DNA of 64,000 bases from Erodium maritimum (lineage: Eukaryota > Streptophyta > Magnoliopsida > Geraniales > Geraniaceae), in contig OY997594.1 in the NCBI GenBank assembly GCA_963921825.1, forward strand, positions 32,656,956-32,720,955. The letters run 5' to 3'. The translations under genes and the position numbers were made by a program. The notes beneath the pieces were generated by a model. It saw nothing but the letters and a program-made list of their open reading frames with translations. It ran no database searches and was not told where the DNA came from. Position 1 is the first letter of the stretch. Each line of letters starts with the position of its first letter. Positions 12,201 through 23,520 of this stretch are shown in pieces.

Positions 12201-14054
12201 ACATTATGATGACCATGCCTTTAAGTGGAATAGATCTTTTAAACTACCCTATCTTTTGACCATGGCTGTCTGTTAGTTTTGTTAACAAAATTACTACCCT
12301 TATGTATTGTCCACGTGCGAAAACTACCCTTAAGTATTATCCACATCCCAAATTTTAACGGAATATTCCAAAATTTGTCGGTGAAAGACCGTGGTCAAAA
12401 GATATGGTAGTTTAAAAGCGTGAACAATAAATAGGGTAGTTTTTCGCACGTGGATAATACATAAGGTAGTTTTTCGCACGTGGATAATACATAAGGTAGT
12501 TTTTAGCAATTAACCCCTTTTATTAATCCCAAAAGCATCTTGTGAGTGAAGAATCGAGTTAGTTCAGATTAAGGTAGTTTTTAGCAATTAACCCTTCGTA
12601 AAAGTTAATCTTATGAGCACAAAGATCCCAAACAAAATTTCTAATCTACAAGGTAGGTAAACATCTACATTGAAGAAACTTCCCAGGTTAATTATGTTAA
12701 AGGGAAAAGTGTATACACAGTGACTTGTATATGCAAATTTAATTTGTTTGGGGTTAGTAATTAGTTTTTAAGATTCTATGATCGTAAAGGTTATTACACA
12801 GGAATTGTTTTCAGTGTAGTAGCTTTGTGTAGTTATTCTCTTGATGGATGTACAAGCATTTGACAAGACCATTTTGTTTAGGACTTTGAATGCTATGAAA
12901 AAAATGTCTAGGTTCTTCTACCTTAGAAACTAAAATGGATATTAGGGTTCTGTATGTTGTCCCATTAAAATGGCATATACTGTATCAGGGAGCGAAGAAA
13001 TTGTATGTGAGCCACCTGCGTCCTTTCTTCTTGCGTCATCAAGCTAAAGTCGATAAAGTTGTGGGCATTGCATATGGTGAGATGGTATGACCTCCAAACT
13101 GCTCACATATTCCCTTAATTAAATGCTTGTTTGAATGTGCTCATGTGGTCAAAGTTCCATGAATTAAGTCCAAAGCTTGAAATCTCAAGGCAAGAGTATT
13201 GTTGCCCATGGTTGTACCGGAGAAAGTGAAGAACATATCATTGAAAAGAACTTGTTTATATATTATTTCTCAATTAATTATGAAGAAATACTTGAAAACT
13301 AACTAGTATAGAAAAAGATGATATTTTTCTGCCTCACTGAAATTCCTTGTATTCAACTTCCTCCCATATATGATTTTGTAGTGGTAAAATTTGGCAGGCT
13401 AGCTTGTGCAAAGAATACTCGGAGGTGCCTTTCCTCACCCTTTATCTCTCCGTTACATCACACGTGAGAGAATTTTTAAATTACTTCTCCTCTAGGCTAC
13501 AGAGTTGTACCGTCTTTTCTGATTCCATTAATTGTGATTTGTTGATGCTAAATAGGACATTGAAAGTTGCTGGTTTGCAATCAAAAACATAATACTCGTA
13601 ATGAGAAATAAATAAATAGTGACTTCCCATGATACTTTAGCAGGGATGCGCAGTTCTTCTGATTATAGATATTAGATATGATGCATATATGAAGTTTATT
13701 CTTCCCTTATTGCAGGGCAAAATGGTGAGTAAGCATGAGGAAGAAATTAAATTTGCGAGGTGTATGTTTGTGAAGATGATGGCGTCCGGTGAGAATACTT
13801 TGTAACTAGGCTGTAAAGGGGTTTTGGTTCAATTTCTGGAGACTGAATGTTTCTTGTTTGATTCTGTACAAGTGGACCAAACGGTAAGGGGTAATACTAG
13901 TAGTGATCAACGGAGCTCGACAAGAAGAGTTTCAGACAGCGAGTCTGATTTAAGTTTGTCTGATGAGGGTTCTGATGAGCTTCAACTGGACAACACAATC
14001 GAAGCTCCTATTAAACCGCTCTCGGATACAGACTCCTGTGACCGTGATGCTTGA
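9293..14054 (+). CDS. HVA22K: HVA22-like protein k, eight-exon gene
   Basis: This is a membrane-shaping ER protein of the TB2/DP1/HVA22 (REEP/Yop1-related) family. Coding exons by my splice reading are 9293-9325, 10580-10638, 10902-10999, 11389-11440, 12066-12129, 12989-13084, 13716-13788 and 13873-14054. They total 657 nt, or 218 residues plus stop. All introns are GT-AG and phases agree throughout. Diagnostic stretches are VGLKLLLSPLSS, SVGIVLPVYSTFKAIERK, EQRRWLLYWAVYGSFSLVEVF, YYHLKFGFLVWLQLPTLD and SHLRPFFLRHQAKVD. The hydrophobic hairpins lie in roughly residues 25-110. The tail (last 60 residues) is Ser/Asp-rich and soluble. Intron 1 has the weak donor GTCGGC, but the amino-terminal match supports it. 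Exon 8 is the least certain; without that splice the frame stops five codons after exon 7. Confidence 0.9.
12238..12505. repeat. Fold-back (MITE-like) repeat in HVA22k intron 5
   Basis: taaactaccctatcttttgac at the left is the inverse of gtcaaaagatatggtagttta at about 12394-12414. Inner copies of gtgcgaaaactaccct are inverted against gggtagtttttcgcac. At the right end a 30-bp unit (ggtagtttttcgcacgtgg...) repeats at 12435, 12465 and 12495. It is non-coding and lies wholly within the intron (12130-12988). Confidence 0.7.
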
Positions 14055-14320
14055 CTAGGAAGATGTGGCTGGACATAGAGTCCGAATATAATGTGTGGAG
14101 TTATTATGAATAATGAGAAAAGGATGTTCTCTGTTAATGTTTCACCAAACGAAGATACATATTAACTTTTGCTTGAATTTTCTTATCCAAGGAGATGGAA
14201 CAGGTACAACATCTCTCACCATATACCACGGAATATTAATGGGTCGGATACGTGAAATTACCTATGTACCCTATCCCCCAATCTATTTCACAAAAACACC
14301 ATATGTAATAAAGTGAAGAC

Positions 14321-15724
14321 TTAACACCTCCAGGCTGACGTGGCCACTAGGGCCCTCTCGTGCCAACAAAGCATCAGCTCAGCCTGGCGCTTCGCCACGT
14401 GGAAGCCCCTGACCCGCACCTTCCCCAACAGGCACTCCGCTTGGAAGTCCGCGAACTGACTCAGGTGCACCGGCCTCATCCCGGCCCCCTGAAACACCTC
14501 CCTCCACGGAGGCGCCACCCTCCTCTCCACCGCCGCGGCTATCTTCGGGCGAAGCAGTAGCATCTCGATTTTCCTGTTCCAGTCGCCTCCACCGACTGCC
14601 CCGTCCAGCGATTCAAACATCATAGAGTAGAACTCTAAGCTGCTCACCAAGTTTCTCCTGAACGACGTCGCTCCGCTCTCCATCCACCCTTCCCCGTCCA
14701 CGAACACCACCACGCACGGTGAAACCCTCCGCACGTCACCGAGAAACGCTCCGATGCTGGCCGCCGATCCGAGACGGGTGAAGATCGCCGGGGACAGGTG
14801 GACGGCGGTCTTCTCCCCCTCCATGAAGTTGACCGCCTTGAAGGAAAGCATCTCGAAGGTCCGGAACGGGACCAGGTCGATCTGGAAGCCGATGTTGAGG
14901 TCCTGAGCGAATTGCGAGAGGTTGTCCTTGACGAGGCGGATCTCCGTGGCGAACTCGTCGGGAACCACCGCGGAGATGCGTAGCACCGGCGAGTTGAGGT
15001 TGCAGGTGTGGGCGAGCTCCTTCATGAAGGAAGCGTACTGCCCGCCGAATCCGATGTCGAAGTCGATGACGTGGACGAAGACGGAGCCGTCGAGGGCCTC
15101 GAGGAGCGCCTGGTTGGCGGTAAAGTGAGAGAACATGGGGATCGGAGATAGAGCGGAGAAAGCCTTGTAGGCCTTGATGCTCTGAACGACGTCGGACCAT
15201 GAGGAGGGACGGGCCGCCCGGTTCGAACCGGAGAGGAGGGACTGGAGGGCTTCCTTGAAGTAGAAAGCGGCTCGCTGGAGCGGCTTCCCTGACGGGGCCC
15301 GGAGGCGGTTGTTGAGCCGCGCCAATACGACCTGCGCGAGTTGCAGTTCGTTGGAGTCGAAGCAGTCGGCGGCTCGGATGAGCTCCTCGATGAAGTCGGA
15401 GCCGAAATCGAATCCGGATCCGGGGTGGTTGTGGGTCGGGTAAGCGTAGAGATTGAAATCAGAGGAGGCGAATGGGTCGGAGAGGGTGAGACCAGTTTTG
15501 GAAGAATCGTCTTCGGGCAGGGCCAAATCGGTCATGAGCGAATCCCAATCGAGATTGTGCAGCATGTTGTCGTCCCAGTCGGCGGGATCATTGTGGCTGG
15601 GGCTGCGGCGGAGGTCGAGAACGGAGGTGGGTTCGTAGGAAGGAATTCCAAGGAAGGAGATGTTGCTGCCGGGGACGGATTTAACGTTGTTGTTGGATTG
15701 TGGAGGAGTGGTCGGAACTCTCAT
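14321..15724 (-). CDS. GRAS transcription factor, HAM/SCL6-22-27 type
   Basis: An intronless 467-residue protein of the GRAS family, HAIRY MERISTEM branch; these nuclear regulators maintain meristems. An amino-terminal EPTSVLDLRRSPS motif (residues 31-43) is typical of this branch. Next come the first leucine-rich region (residues 112-165, FIEELIRAADCF and QLAQVVLARLN), the VHIID motif as VHVIDFDIGFGGQ (217-229), LRISAVV (248-254), the PFYRE region (about 300-350), and a final SAW region ending WHERALVATSAWRC. The ATG at 15722-15724 is the first in frame. The length is short for the branch (often 500-700 residues), mostly because the variable amino-terminal part is small. GC content is clearly higher than in the flanks. 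It is convergent with HVA22k; 266 bp separate the stops. Confidence 0.95.
   Translation of the reverse strand: MRVPTTPPQSNNNVKSVPGSNISFLGIPSYEPTSVLDLRRSPSHNDPADWDDNMLHNLDWDSLMTDLALPEDDSSKTGLTLSDPFASSDFNLYAYPTHNHPGSGFDFGSDFIEELIRAADCFDSNELQLAQVVLARLNNRLRAPSGKPLQRAAFYFKEALQSLLSGSNRAARPSSWSDVVQSIKAYKAFSALSPIPMFSHFTANQALLEALDGSVFVHVIDFDIGFGGQYASFMKELAHTCNLNSPVLRISAVVPDEFATEIRLVKDNLSQFAQDLNIGFQIDLVPFRTFEMLSFKAVNFMEGEKTAVHLSPAIFTRLGSAASIGAFLGDVRRVSPCVVVFVDGEGWMESGATSFRRNLVSSLEFYSMMFESLDGAVGGGDWNRKIEMLLLRPKIAAAVERRVAPPWREVFQGAGMRPVHLSQFADFQAECLLGKVRVRGFHVAKRQAELMLCWHERALVATSAWRC
15309..15329 (-). promoter_or_regulatory. miR171 target site in the GRAS coding sequence
   Basis: On the minus strand the site contains TATTGGCGCGGCTCAA, 16 consecutive bases identical to the classic miR171 target core of SCL6/22/27 genes. 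Mismatches to the canonical 21-mer lie only at the outer ends. It encodes VLARLNN in the first leucine-rich region, the position expected for HAM genes, so post-transcriptional control by miR171 is very likely. Confidence 0.92.
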
Positions 15725-16679
15725 TATAGCGAAACAGAGGAGCTCTGTTCTCTTGTGCTTTTTAGGTTTGTGAGAATTGGGGGCTTATCGTGTTGATGAT
15801 TGCTGGGTTTTTATCTTTGGGGTGTGTGGTATGGTGACATGTGCATGCATGTATGGATGAGAGACACAAGTCAGAGACTCTGTTATTTATCTGTAAGAGA
15901 AGAGAAGGAGGCTTGAAGAGGAAGACTAGTGTCGTTTAGTATTTGATCAGATTGTGGTGTGCTTTGTCGTGTAGCTTTTCTCGGATTCGAATCCAACTAC
16001 GCTTCACTGCTTACCTCATCTTCTAAAACCCTCCATTTTTATACACACGAAACACCATGCGTGATGCTATAATATACATAGTCTTACGTACGGAAACAAA
16101 ACTATGTTCATTCGATTAAACAGATGATATGGAACTTTGCTCTTCTCAATGTCAATGATCTCTGCTACGTAGGACTTCAATATAAATATTAGCATGGAAG
16201 TGGAATTGTGAGCGTTCAAGTTCTATACAAGTTTTTCCTTCTCTTGTTTTCTTTTTAGGAAAAGGATATTAGCATGGATGTGCCAAGGGAACATGTATCA
16301 TTTATAAAATTATACATTTCATTTAAAAAAGTATCAAATTACAACACTCACAATCGATGGTTAACTCGAAACAAGCCAAGTGGATAACCGGGAGTCCCCG
16401 TTTGAGAAAAAAGCAAGTTCTTCGACAAACGTGCCTAACGGTAAAAGGATTTTTCCTACACGAGACCGTAGAAAAGAAACAACAACTGGAGATGCGCGTA
16501 ATGATGCGAGCCTAAAGAGCTAAATTTCCCAGAAGGAGGCTGCCTTGGGTCGCAAGGGCATACAAAGTATTACCCCAACGCACCTGGCCCCCCTAACATG
16601 GGCCAAAAGGATCTCAAGAGGCCGAAAGGGTCAGCCTCCCAAGGGCCCAAAGGCCTACAATAATTTTCGACGAGACTTT
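15725..16679. other. GRAS upstream region, no further gene seen
   Basis: This holds the 5' UTR and promoter of the GRAS gene to about 16330, then low-complexity non-coding sequence. The plus-strand ORF starting at 16545 reads across the boundary of a minus-strand LINE remnant and has no domain. Confidence 0.5.
16036..16043 (-). promoter_or_regulatory. Candidate TATA box of the GRAS gene
   Basis: The minus strand reads TATAAAAA about 312 bp upstream of the ATG, a reasonable distance for a gene with a 5' UTR near 280 nt. An RY-type CATGCATG lies at 15844-15851 between it and the ATG. Both are motif matches only. Confidence 0.4.
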
Positions 16680-18110
16680 TTGTCAGCCTTCGCCGAGTTA
16701 GTGGAGGTGAGGTCGTGCAAGGCATCCCTCATATTTTGGTCGATGACCATTAGTAGAAAGGCTCTCTTATTTGAGCTAGCTCCTGCTTCGAGATTCCTGG
16801 TCCCTTTTTCTCTGGCCAGTTTCTTGAGGTTCTTTGCTTTTCTAGGAACTCTCTTTATTTGCTTATTTTTATGCGACTCCTTGTTTCAGGTTGATATGGG
16901 GGTGGGGGGGTCTTCATGCTGGAGTATATGCCGAACACGTTGAGTATGGAGTAACTCGCCCTTTTTCTGGGTCACCATCCCTAGAGCCTATGTTTTACCA
17001 CTCTCCTTCTGGTTCATGTCCGTCCAATCCTTGTTGGGCAGATGTGCCTTTTGGTTAGGTAGAACTATAGTTTAAATGGTTCACGGGGATAGGGGTACTA
17101 ACGATCCATTCCCATGTTTCACATCCTTCAACATTATCTCCGGAGGTTTTTTTTGGCACACTGATCTTTAGGTAGAATTGGAGTCTTAACTTCTTCATGG
17201 TTCCGACCATGAGTGTCACTAATCGAAGGGCTGGACCTAGGCGGTTGAGGAGATTCCTAGTGCTCCTGAAACCCGGTCACAATATCAAGAAGTGAAAGGT
17301 TAGTGTGATGTGTAGGATCACCCATAGGGGTTATAGGTGGCATCACATTCCAATCCATCCGAAAAATCCCTTCTGCTTGGATTGCTGGTGGAGCTCGGAG
17401 CGAGTCCTTGTATCTCCGTGCAAATTGATCCACCCCCGAGAGTATAGCAGCATAATCTTTGTTTGCATTGCTGAGGCGGCCACACTGGTAGCAAAACTTC
17501 AGTAATTTTTCGTACTCAAGCCGGACTTTGAGAGGCTTTGCACATGCATCAATCTGCAAGAGTAGGTGGCGGCAGAAATATCGTGTAGCATCCATCTCCA
17601 CCCGAAGCTAGAGGAAAGCGTCTCAGCTCTACGACGTACTAGGGCTCTCGGGGCATTTACTCTTCGAAGCTCGACCTCCCTCCCAAGATTTGAGAAAATG
17701 AACGCTCGCATATGGGAAGCCCTAGCCTCGACCAAGATGTCAAATGCTCTCACCCATATTCGGATAGAGCAGAAGAAAAAAGGTTTCTGGTTGATTTCGT
17801 GGTGGAAGAGGCGTTAGGAGTTGTGTCATGCCATAAAAGGACCACGGTTCCCTAGCTCTAATGTCATCCATCGCCTCCTTAGAGGTGAAATAGAACACCA
17901 CTATTTTTTCTGTCAATGGTTGGACCGTCAGCCCTTCCACATTCCAAGCGTTCACAATAACGGAGCAAAGAGATCGGAGTATTACTCATTTATCTGTGAG
18001 GAGTTTCCCGGTAAGGGTGAAGCATTAACGGGAGTCGTCAACGGAAAGGACCGTATTCACAGGGACCTCAATCACTACGTTATCGTCCTCATAGAAGTCG
18101 CCCATTAGGG
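16680..18110 (-). pseudogene. LINE ORF1 remnant (DUF4283 plus degenerate zinc knuckle)
   Basis: Minus-strand pieces give GKLLTDK, NAWNVEGLTVQPLTEKIVVF, DIRAREPWSFYG and LTPLPPRNQPETF, the DUF4283 pattern of plant L1-type ORF1. These are followed by VRLEYEKLLKFCYQCGRLS, the start of a CCHC knuckle whose His and last Cys are lost. Frames change near 17500 and 17740 and stops interrupt near 18060. The left part (16680-17250) reads as a poorly conserved carboxyl tail. ORF1 would coat LINE RNA. No ORF2 in the same orientation follows, so this is a fragment. Confidence 0.75.
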
Positions 18111-20099
18111 AGGTTCATAAGGAGACCTCTGATAGATTTGCTTGCACCACCTCTAGGTTTGCTGAGCAGGAGCTCGTGGCCAGTTGAGGTCTTGGTGCCG
18201 AAGAGGGGGATTGAAAGGGAGGTTTTAGTATTTTTCCCAATAGGGAATCACTTGCATGTTTGTCTTGGAGGTCGATTGAGTTCGGCTGAGTGTTTGTGGT
18301 GGTAGTGATAATTGTTTACGATGTGATTGGTGTCCGAAAATATGGAGATTCAAGGTGGGGCTCAGAGTTTTGAGGGAGGGGGGCTTTTAGGTTTGGCTTG
18401 AGATGGTGGATGTGAAGGGAGCATGAAAGACCTGTTGGGATGAAACTGGAGAGGATGGAGGGGAGTTGAAGCTCATGAGAGCTTCAGTGAGGTAAAGAGG
18501 TGGAAGAAGACGACATCATCACTATAGACTTTAGGGGGTGGGGGTGGGGGGGGGGGGGGTGGGGTCAATACACTTTTTTTTTCTTGTTTGTTTTTGGTTC
18601 TTGTAGCTCGGAAGTTGCAAATGTAGGATCCAGGAACTTTTTTCGCATTTACAACAAGAGCATGTACAACATTGAGAATTTTAGAGATTCTAAATCCTAT
18701 TAATTGTATGTGATACGAGTTGATGCCTCAAACTAATATTTTTCAATATGTCAGGATTTTATAGTGATTTTTGTCTGTTAACTGGATAATTAATCAAATT
18801 GTTGATTCACTCAAAGGAAATAGAATAAGAAACCTAAAAAATGCTCTCAACCAACCCTTTCTCTAAGAAGCCTCCACCATCATTGTGTTCTCTTCCTCGT
18901 CGGTGATGACTGTGGGGTCCAACATGGGTCGTCGCTGGCAGAGGCCCTCCTCTCCTCCCCTTCCTTCCACCCCTCCGCCTTCCTCCTTATTCGAGATATA
19001 TTTCGGCCGACCTGTTTCCTACTCTGGCCACAAACTCAACCTCGTGGCTGTATTGTTGTCGGGGTTGTGTGCCTCGCTGAAGTGTTTTTCCCCTGCTCAT
19101 CTGCTCGGCTTTGAACCTTCGATTGCAAGCTAGAGCAGTTGTTGTTCGGATTTGTTTCTCCGTTGCCTGGGATCGGGATTAGGGTTAGTAGAGTCGCAAA
19201 TCTGGAACTCCGAACAGATCTACTTCTCTAGTAGTGGTCACCAAACGTGGGGCCAACATCCCTGAGGTAGGACGTTGCTCGTGTTCAATGATGTTGGGGT
19301 AGGCCTCGCTGGTGCTCTCGCCTCTCTAGCTTCTTCTCATCGGTGTTGTTACATATTTATTGGCCACATTTGAGTGAAGCAGGATGTTAACTAGGATGTT
19401 AGAGGACATCATATGAGTGCAAATAGTGTGAAGATAAGTACATATGTCAACGTAGATCTCATTAACATGACAGTGTATGATTGAACAAGCGTGTGAGCTC
19501 TATCGTGTATATCTAGTATGTGTCCACTCGTATCCGGTGCTAAAGATATATTTCCTATTCTTATAGATACTCATTAAAGAGTTCTATTTTCTTTAGGAAA
19601 TGATATCGTATACTTTTCAAAAGAGAGAAGCCAAAATACATTTACAAAAATTTGAACGGATCGGTTTTTGGGAAGTTATGCTGCACAAGGAAACTAAAAG
19701 TTCAGTCTAATCGTGACTTTGAGGCTAGCAAAACCCTAGGAGGTGTAGACCTTCAAAACAGGAAGCTATATAAGTCGAAAGACTCTCCAAATCATGGGTT
19801 GGAGACACAAATCCCAATACTTGGCTCCTTATGGCTCCGGGAGAAGACTCATATACCCATACACCGCATCCCTCAATAGTGAACGCGACAATTGCTGGTT
19901 TTATGGTACCCGGAAGGTGTGTGTAGGATACTACTTTTTTTCGGCTCTCTGTAGCCCATAAGACCTATAATAAATCTTTGTAATTCCCCTATCGACGTTA
20001 AGGGCATCAGATGGATGGTATTGGACCTCAGACCACTTGGGACAATACTCGTCCAAGGCGAGCTATTGATCTCTACGAGCAGAGCATACTTAAGCCACA
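18111..20099. other. Intergenic stretch, no gene recognised; G-rich run at 18534-18564
   Basis: I see no conserved protein on either strand. 18534-18564 is almost pure G with T interruptions, including 14 consecutive G. It could form a G-quadruplex and is also a place where sequencing length may be wrong. The 82-codon ORF at 18885-19133 is Ser/Pro-rich without known motifs. Confidence 0.5.
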
Positions 20100-20915
20100 C
20101 AACCCCACTCCCCTATCACATTAAGACCATCACACAACTTCTGATACATTGTCCCTTTGCACATGAGTGCTGGAAACCGCATGGGGGTACCAAGCGCTTA
20201 AAGGATATCTCCATGATGGACTGGCGGGAGTTGTTCACTATGGAGAAATCGCCGATATAGGTAACGGGCCTTAGAATTTGGCTTTGGGAAATACAGACGG
20301 CCAAAAATGCTTGGGTATGGGGAAGCACCACTCCTTCTGTTGTTGGTCTTCAGTGTGCAGCCGACCAAAACCTAACAACATGGACCGAGGCTAATCAACG
20401 TCCCTGGCTCGTCCCACTACCCACTTGACAACTTGCCACGACCACTTAGGCAGTTCCCCCTATTGGGTATCCAGGTTTCAACGAAGATGGCACCATATTT
20501 TGGGATACTCACCAAGCTACTTGGGGTCTCATATGCCGGATAGACAATGCTGAGGTTCTAGAAGCGCAAAATAGTACGATCTAAGGGAATGGAAAAAGTG
20601 ATATGATTAAAGCCCACACCATCATTGTAGAAATGGCCTTAGGTCGGGATAGAGGGTGGAAAAAAGTTGTCATGCGTAGTGACACCCAAGCAATTATCCA
20701 ACCGATGGAGTCAAACTCGGCCCCCATGTCCCTCATCGATTATATCAAACTTTATTTTGTTAAAAGAACACCAAACAAGATCTCCCATTAACTAGCCGGG
20801 AAAGACCTTAATTTCTATGTATGCATTCATGTGGTTCGAGCACGCTCTACCGTATGTACTCTCTTGTATTCTTGCTTTACGACACTATTACATTATTATT
20901 TTCGCTAAAAAAATT
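20100..20915 (+). pseudogene. LINE ORF2 3' remnant (zinc-finger region and RNase H)
   Basis: In-frame pieces include LLIHCPFAHECWK (zf-RVT type), IWLWEIQTAKNAWVWG, FNEDGTIFWDTHQATWGLI and KKVVMRSDTQAIIQ, then NKISH. This is the order of the carboxyl end of plant LINE ORF2 with its RNase H domain. Several stops break it. It ends near 20915 in ttttcgctaaaaaaatt, a short poly(A) preceded by a TCGCTA motif like the 3' end of the LINE at 22821-27635 (TCGTTAAAAAAAA), so the two probably belong to related families. Confidence 0.75.
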
Positions 20916-22807
20916 ATTATTAACATTGATAACACATGTTCATATTGTTGTTAAGTTTGTTTATAGAGATCGTTAAACTCGCTGATAAAACATGCATGCT
21001 GATTGAGTTGATAGAGTTTATAAAATCTATTCATGGTTTTGTAAAGACTGTTCCCATATATAGCTGATAAAACTATGCATTTGAGTTGATGAAAATGTAT
21101 AAACAAATGCGTTCTTAGAGCTGATATTTTTTTGTATTATAATTGATAAAACATGTTTATAGAATTGATAAAAACTCAAAAACATATTTTTATCAACTCG
21201 TACAAATAAAAACATATTTTAATTTTTAAAAACCGGTTTATTTTTTAATATTAACTTTTATATTTAAAAATAAAAAATTTATTTTAAAAATCATTTTATT
21301 TTTCTAAAAATTTATTTATATTTATTTATTTTTAAAATAAAATCCATTTTAAAAACTGATTTTTATAAATAAAAAATTATGTTTAAATAAAATTATTTTT
21401 ATAAAGAAAAATTGATTTTTAAATAAAAACTTAACTTTAAAAAATATATATGTTTTTAAAATTAAAATATGATTTTTATTTTTAAAAAATGTTTTTGAAA
21501 ACCAATGGGTTAATTACCTTTTGTACATATTTTCTATTGGTAACATACTTTTTGTACCCTTGTGTTTTGTAACGTTCAATAACCGTCATTCTGTTTTGGT
21601 AACTATTATTTAGTACCTGTACGAATTGGTCACATATCATTTAATACACTCATTATGTATTGATAACAGAATATTTAATACTCCTTATGAATTTGTCACA
21701 AATCATCAAAATGGCGTAAAGTTGCCAAAATTTTGTGCAGAGCGTTACCAATACATTAGGGTACTAAAGGATTGTTACCAATACATAAGGAGTAGTAAAG
21801 TTAATAACCCAAAACCAATGACATAATTTTTAAAATTTTGACTATTAGTGAGGAGTGTTATGGACTTTTTAAATGTCTTGGATGAAAAAATAGATAAAAA
21901 AATTAGCGTCGGATATTAAACTGATACAAATAAAAATTCAGGATACAATACTCTAAGTGAAATCTGAAAAATTTAGAGTAATGAGATAAATATATCTATT
22001 TATTTTGTCAGAACAATGTAAAGGTATATTGTATTGTCATTTTAAGAAATTACCGGTACATATATTTTTTTTTGTAAGAAATGAGAAATTTAGATTATAT
22101 TTATTTGAAAAATAATTCTTTATGAATTACGTGGATTAGTACGTATTAACTTAAAGCGACACTTCACAAACATATGGAATCATTGATATATGAACAACAC
22201 ACGAAAAAGGGTGAAATCGCATAACATGAACTAACACAAGGTTTACAAATGGATCTGTAGCTTTAGCTTCAGCTTTAGCATTAGAGGCACTCAAGGCAGT
22301 GTTACCATTCACACTACGATCACTTCCTTAACCGTAAAACCAGACAGCATTCATTTCATGAAGTTATGGCCCACCACGACTTGGCCCATCCACATTGACT
22401 CGACCTCATTTGCGGGCCCACAGAACACCTCGTTTTGTCGGTCATGCATTGCATGATCACTGAGCAGGGCGTACATATCACGCGCCCACGTAAAAGAAAT
22501 GGCAGGGAAAGCCATGCTTTTTGGCGGCGAAAGGGACGGAGGAATATGTTCGTTTTAATGGAAAGACCATTCGTGAAATCTCCTCCGCCATAGACGAACT
22601 GCGATGCACCACCACATATACAATCATACCTATCTCCACTCATCCTCAACCATCTTTCTTCTTTTCCTTTTCTTATTACCGAGACTTTCCTTGAGAAAGA
22701 TTTTCCCACGTTACTAAAAATATGGTTTCTGTATGTATAGAAAAAGATTCCACGAAATTAGTTTATAAAAATAAAAATCAAGAAATCAGTCTAGCCACAT
22801 TTTAACC
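20916..22807. other. AT-rich intergenic stretch
   Basis: 21170-21500 is very AT-rich, with repeated aaaataaa and ttttaaaa. 21510-21820 contains a loose inverted arrangement of ttaccaatacat and tattggtaac type words, possibly a worn MITE. 22230-22800 has no recognisable gene; the ORF at 22356-22709 has no domain. Confidence 0.5.
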
Positions 22808-22820
22808 GATCAATGGTCAA
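22808..22820 (+). repeat. Left target-site duplication of LINE at 22821
   Basis: gatcaatggtcaa, identical to 27636-27648 just beyond the poly(A) of the LINE. Confidence 0.88.
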
Positions 22821-23520
22821 TAGAGCTAACTTTGAGAATCTCGTCCCAATGGACTCTGTCAGGGTTTTTGTGCGGCGTCATTAACATCAACACCTTTCCC
22901 CGACAACGGTCTGGTATGATTCCCTCTTCTTCGGATCACCCGCCCTCAATCCCCCTTCGTTGACTTCTCTGGCTTGTGGGCTGGACGAGATTGTGTCCCA
23001 TACCTCCTTCTCGGATCGGCGTCGTCGTCTGCAATCTCCCAGGCGGATGTGGTCTCCTCGGAATCCTCACTTCGGGGGGGGGGGGGGGGCAACGTCGGAG
23101 ATGCGGGACCTGCCTTCCCCCCGGGCTAGTACGATCTCGGCCCCGATTGTTGGCCGTCTCCCCCCGATTCTCGTCTCACCGATTTCGAAGGCACGGGGGT
23201 TGGGAGATATTGGGGATCGGACATCTGTCTCGGGTTCCCGCCGTCGATCCCACTCCTCCAGACGGGCTTGGCCCGCGCCAAATAATTCCACCTCATCGGG
23301 GAACGAAGTGGAGTCACCGGTAATAGGGCCCTCGCCCCACCCCGTGACATCGCCTCGGGATATTGGACAACCTGTACCTGTCGCAGATGTGGGATTGAAT
23401 GAGATTGGATCCCAAGGATGATCATCGCCTAGGGTCCATCTTCCATCTCAAGAATCTTCCTCCCAGTCGCTCCCATTTGCGCATTCTTCCAAGTGCAATT
23501 GGGATACGAGGCTAGGAAAC

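Noticed and set aside
14736..15200. 154-codon minus-strand ORF overlapping the GRAS gene
   Set aside because: Arg/Pro-rich shadow in another frame of a GC-rich gene whose main frame has clear GRAS motifs. The plus-strand ORFs over 14360-15796 are rejected for the same reason.
16545..16943. 132-codon plus-strand ORF
   Set aside because: No domain, and the reverse strand reads as the carboxyl tail of a LINE ORF1 remnant.
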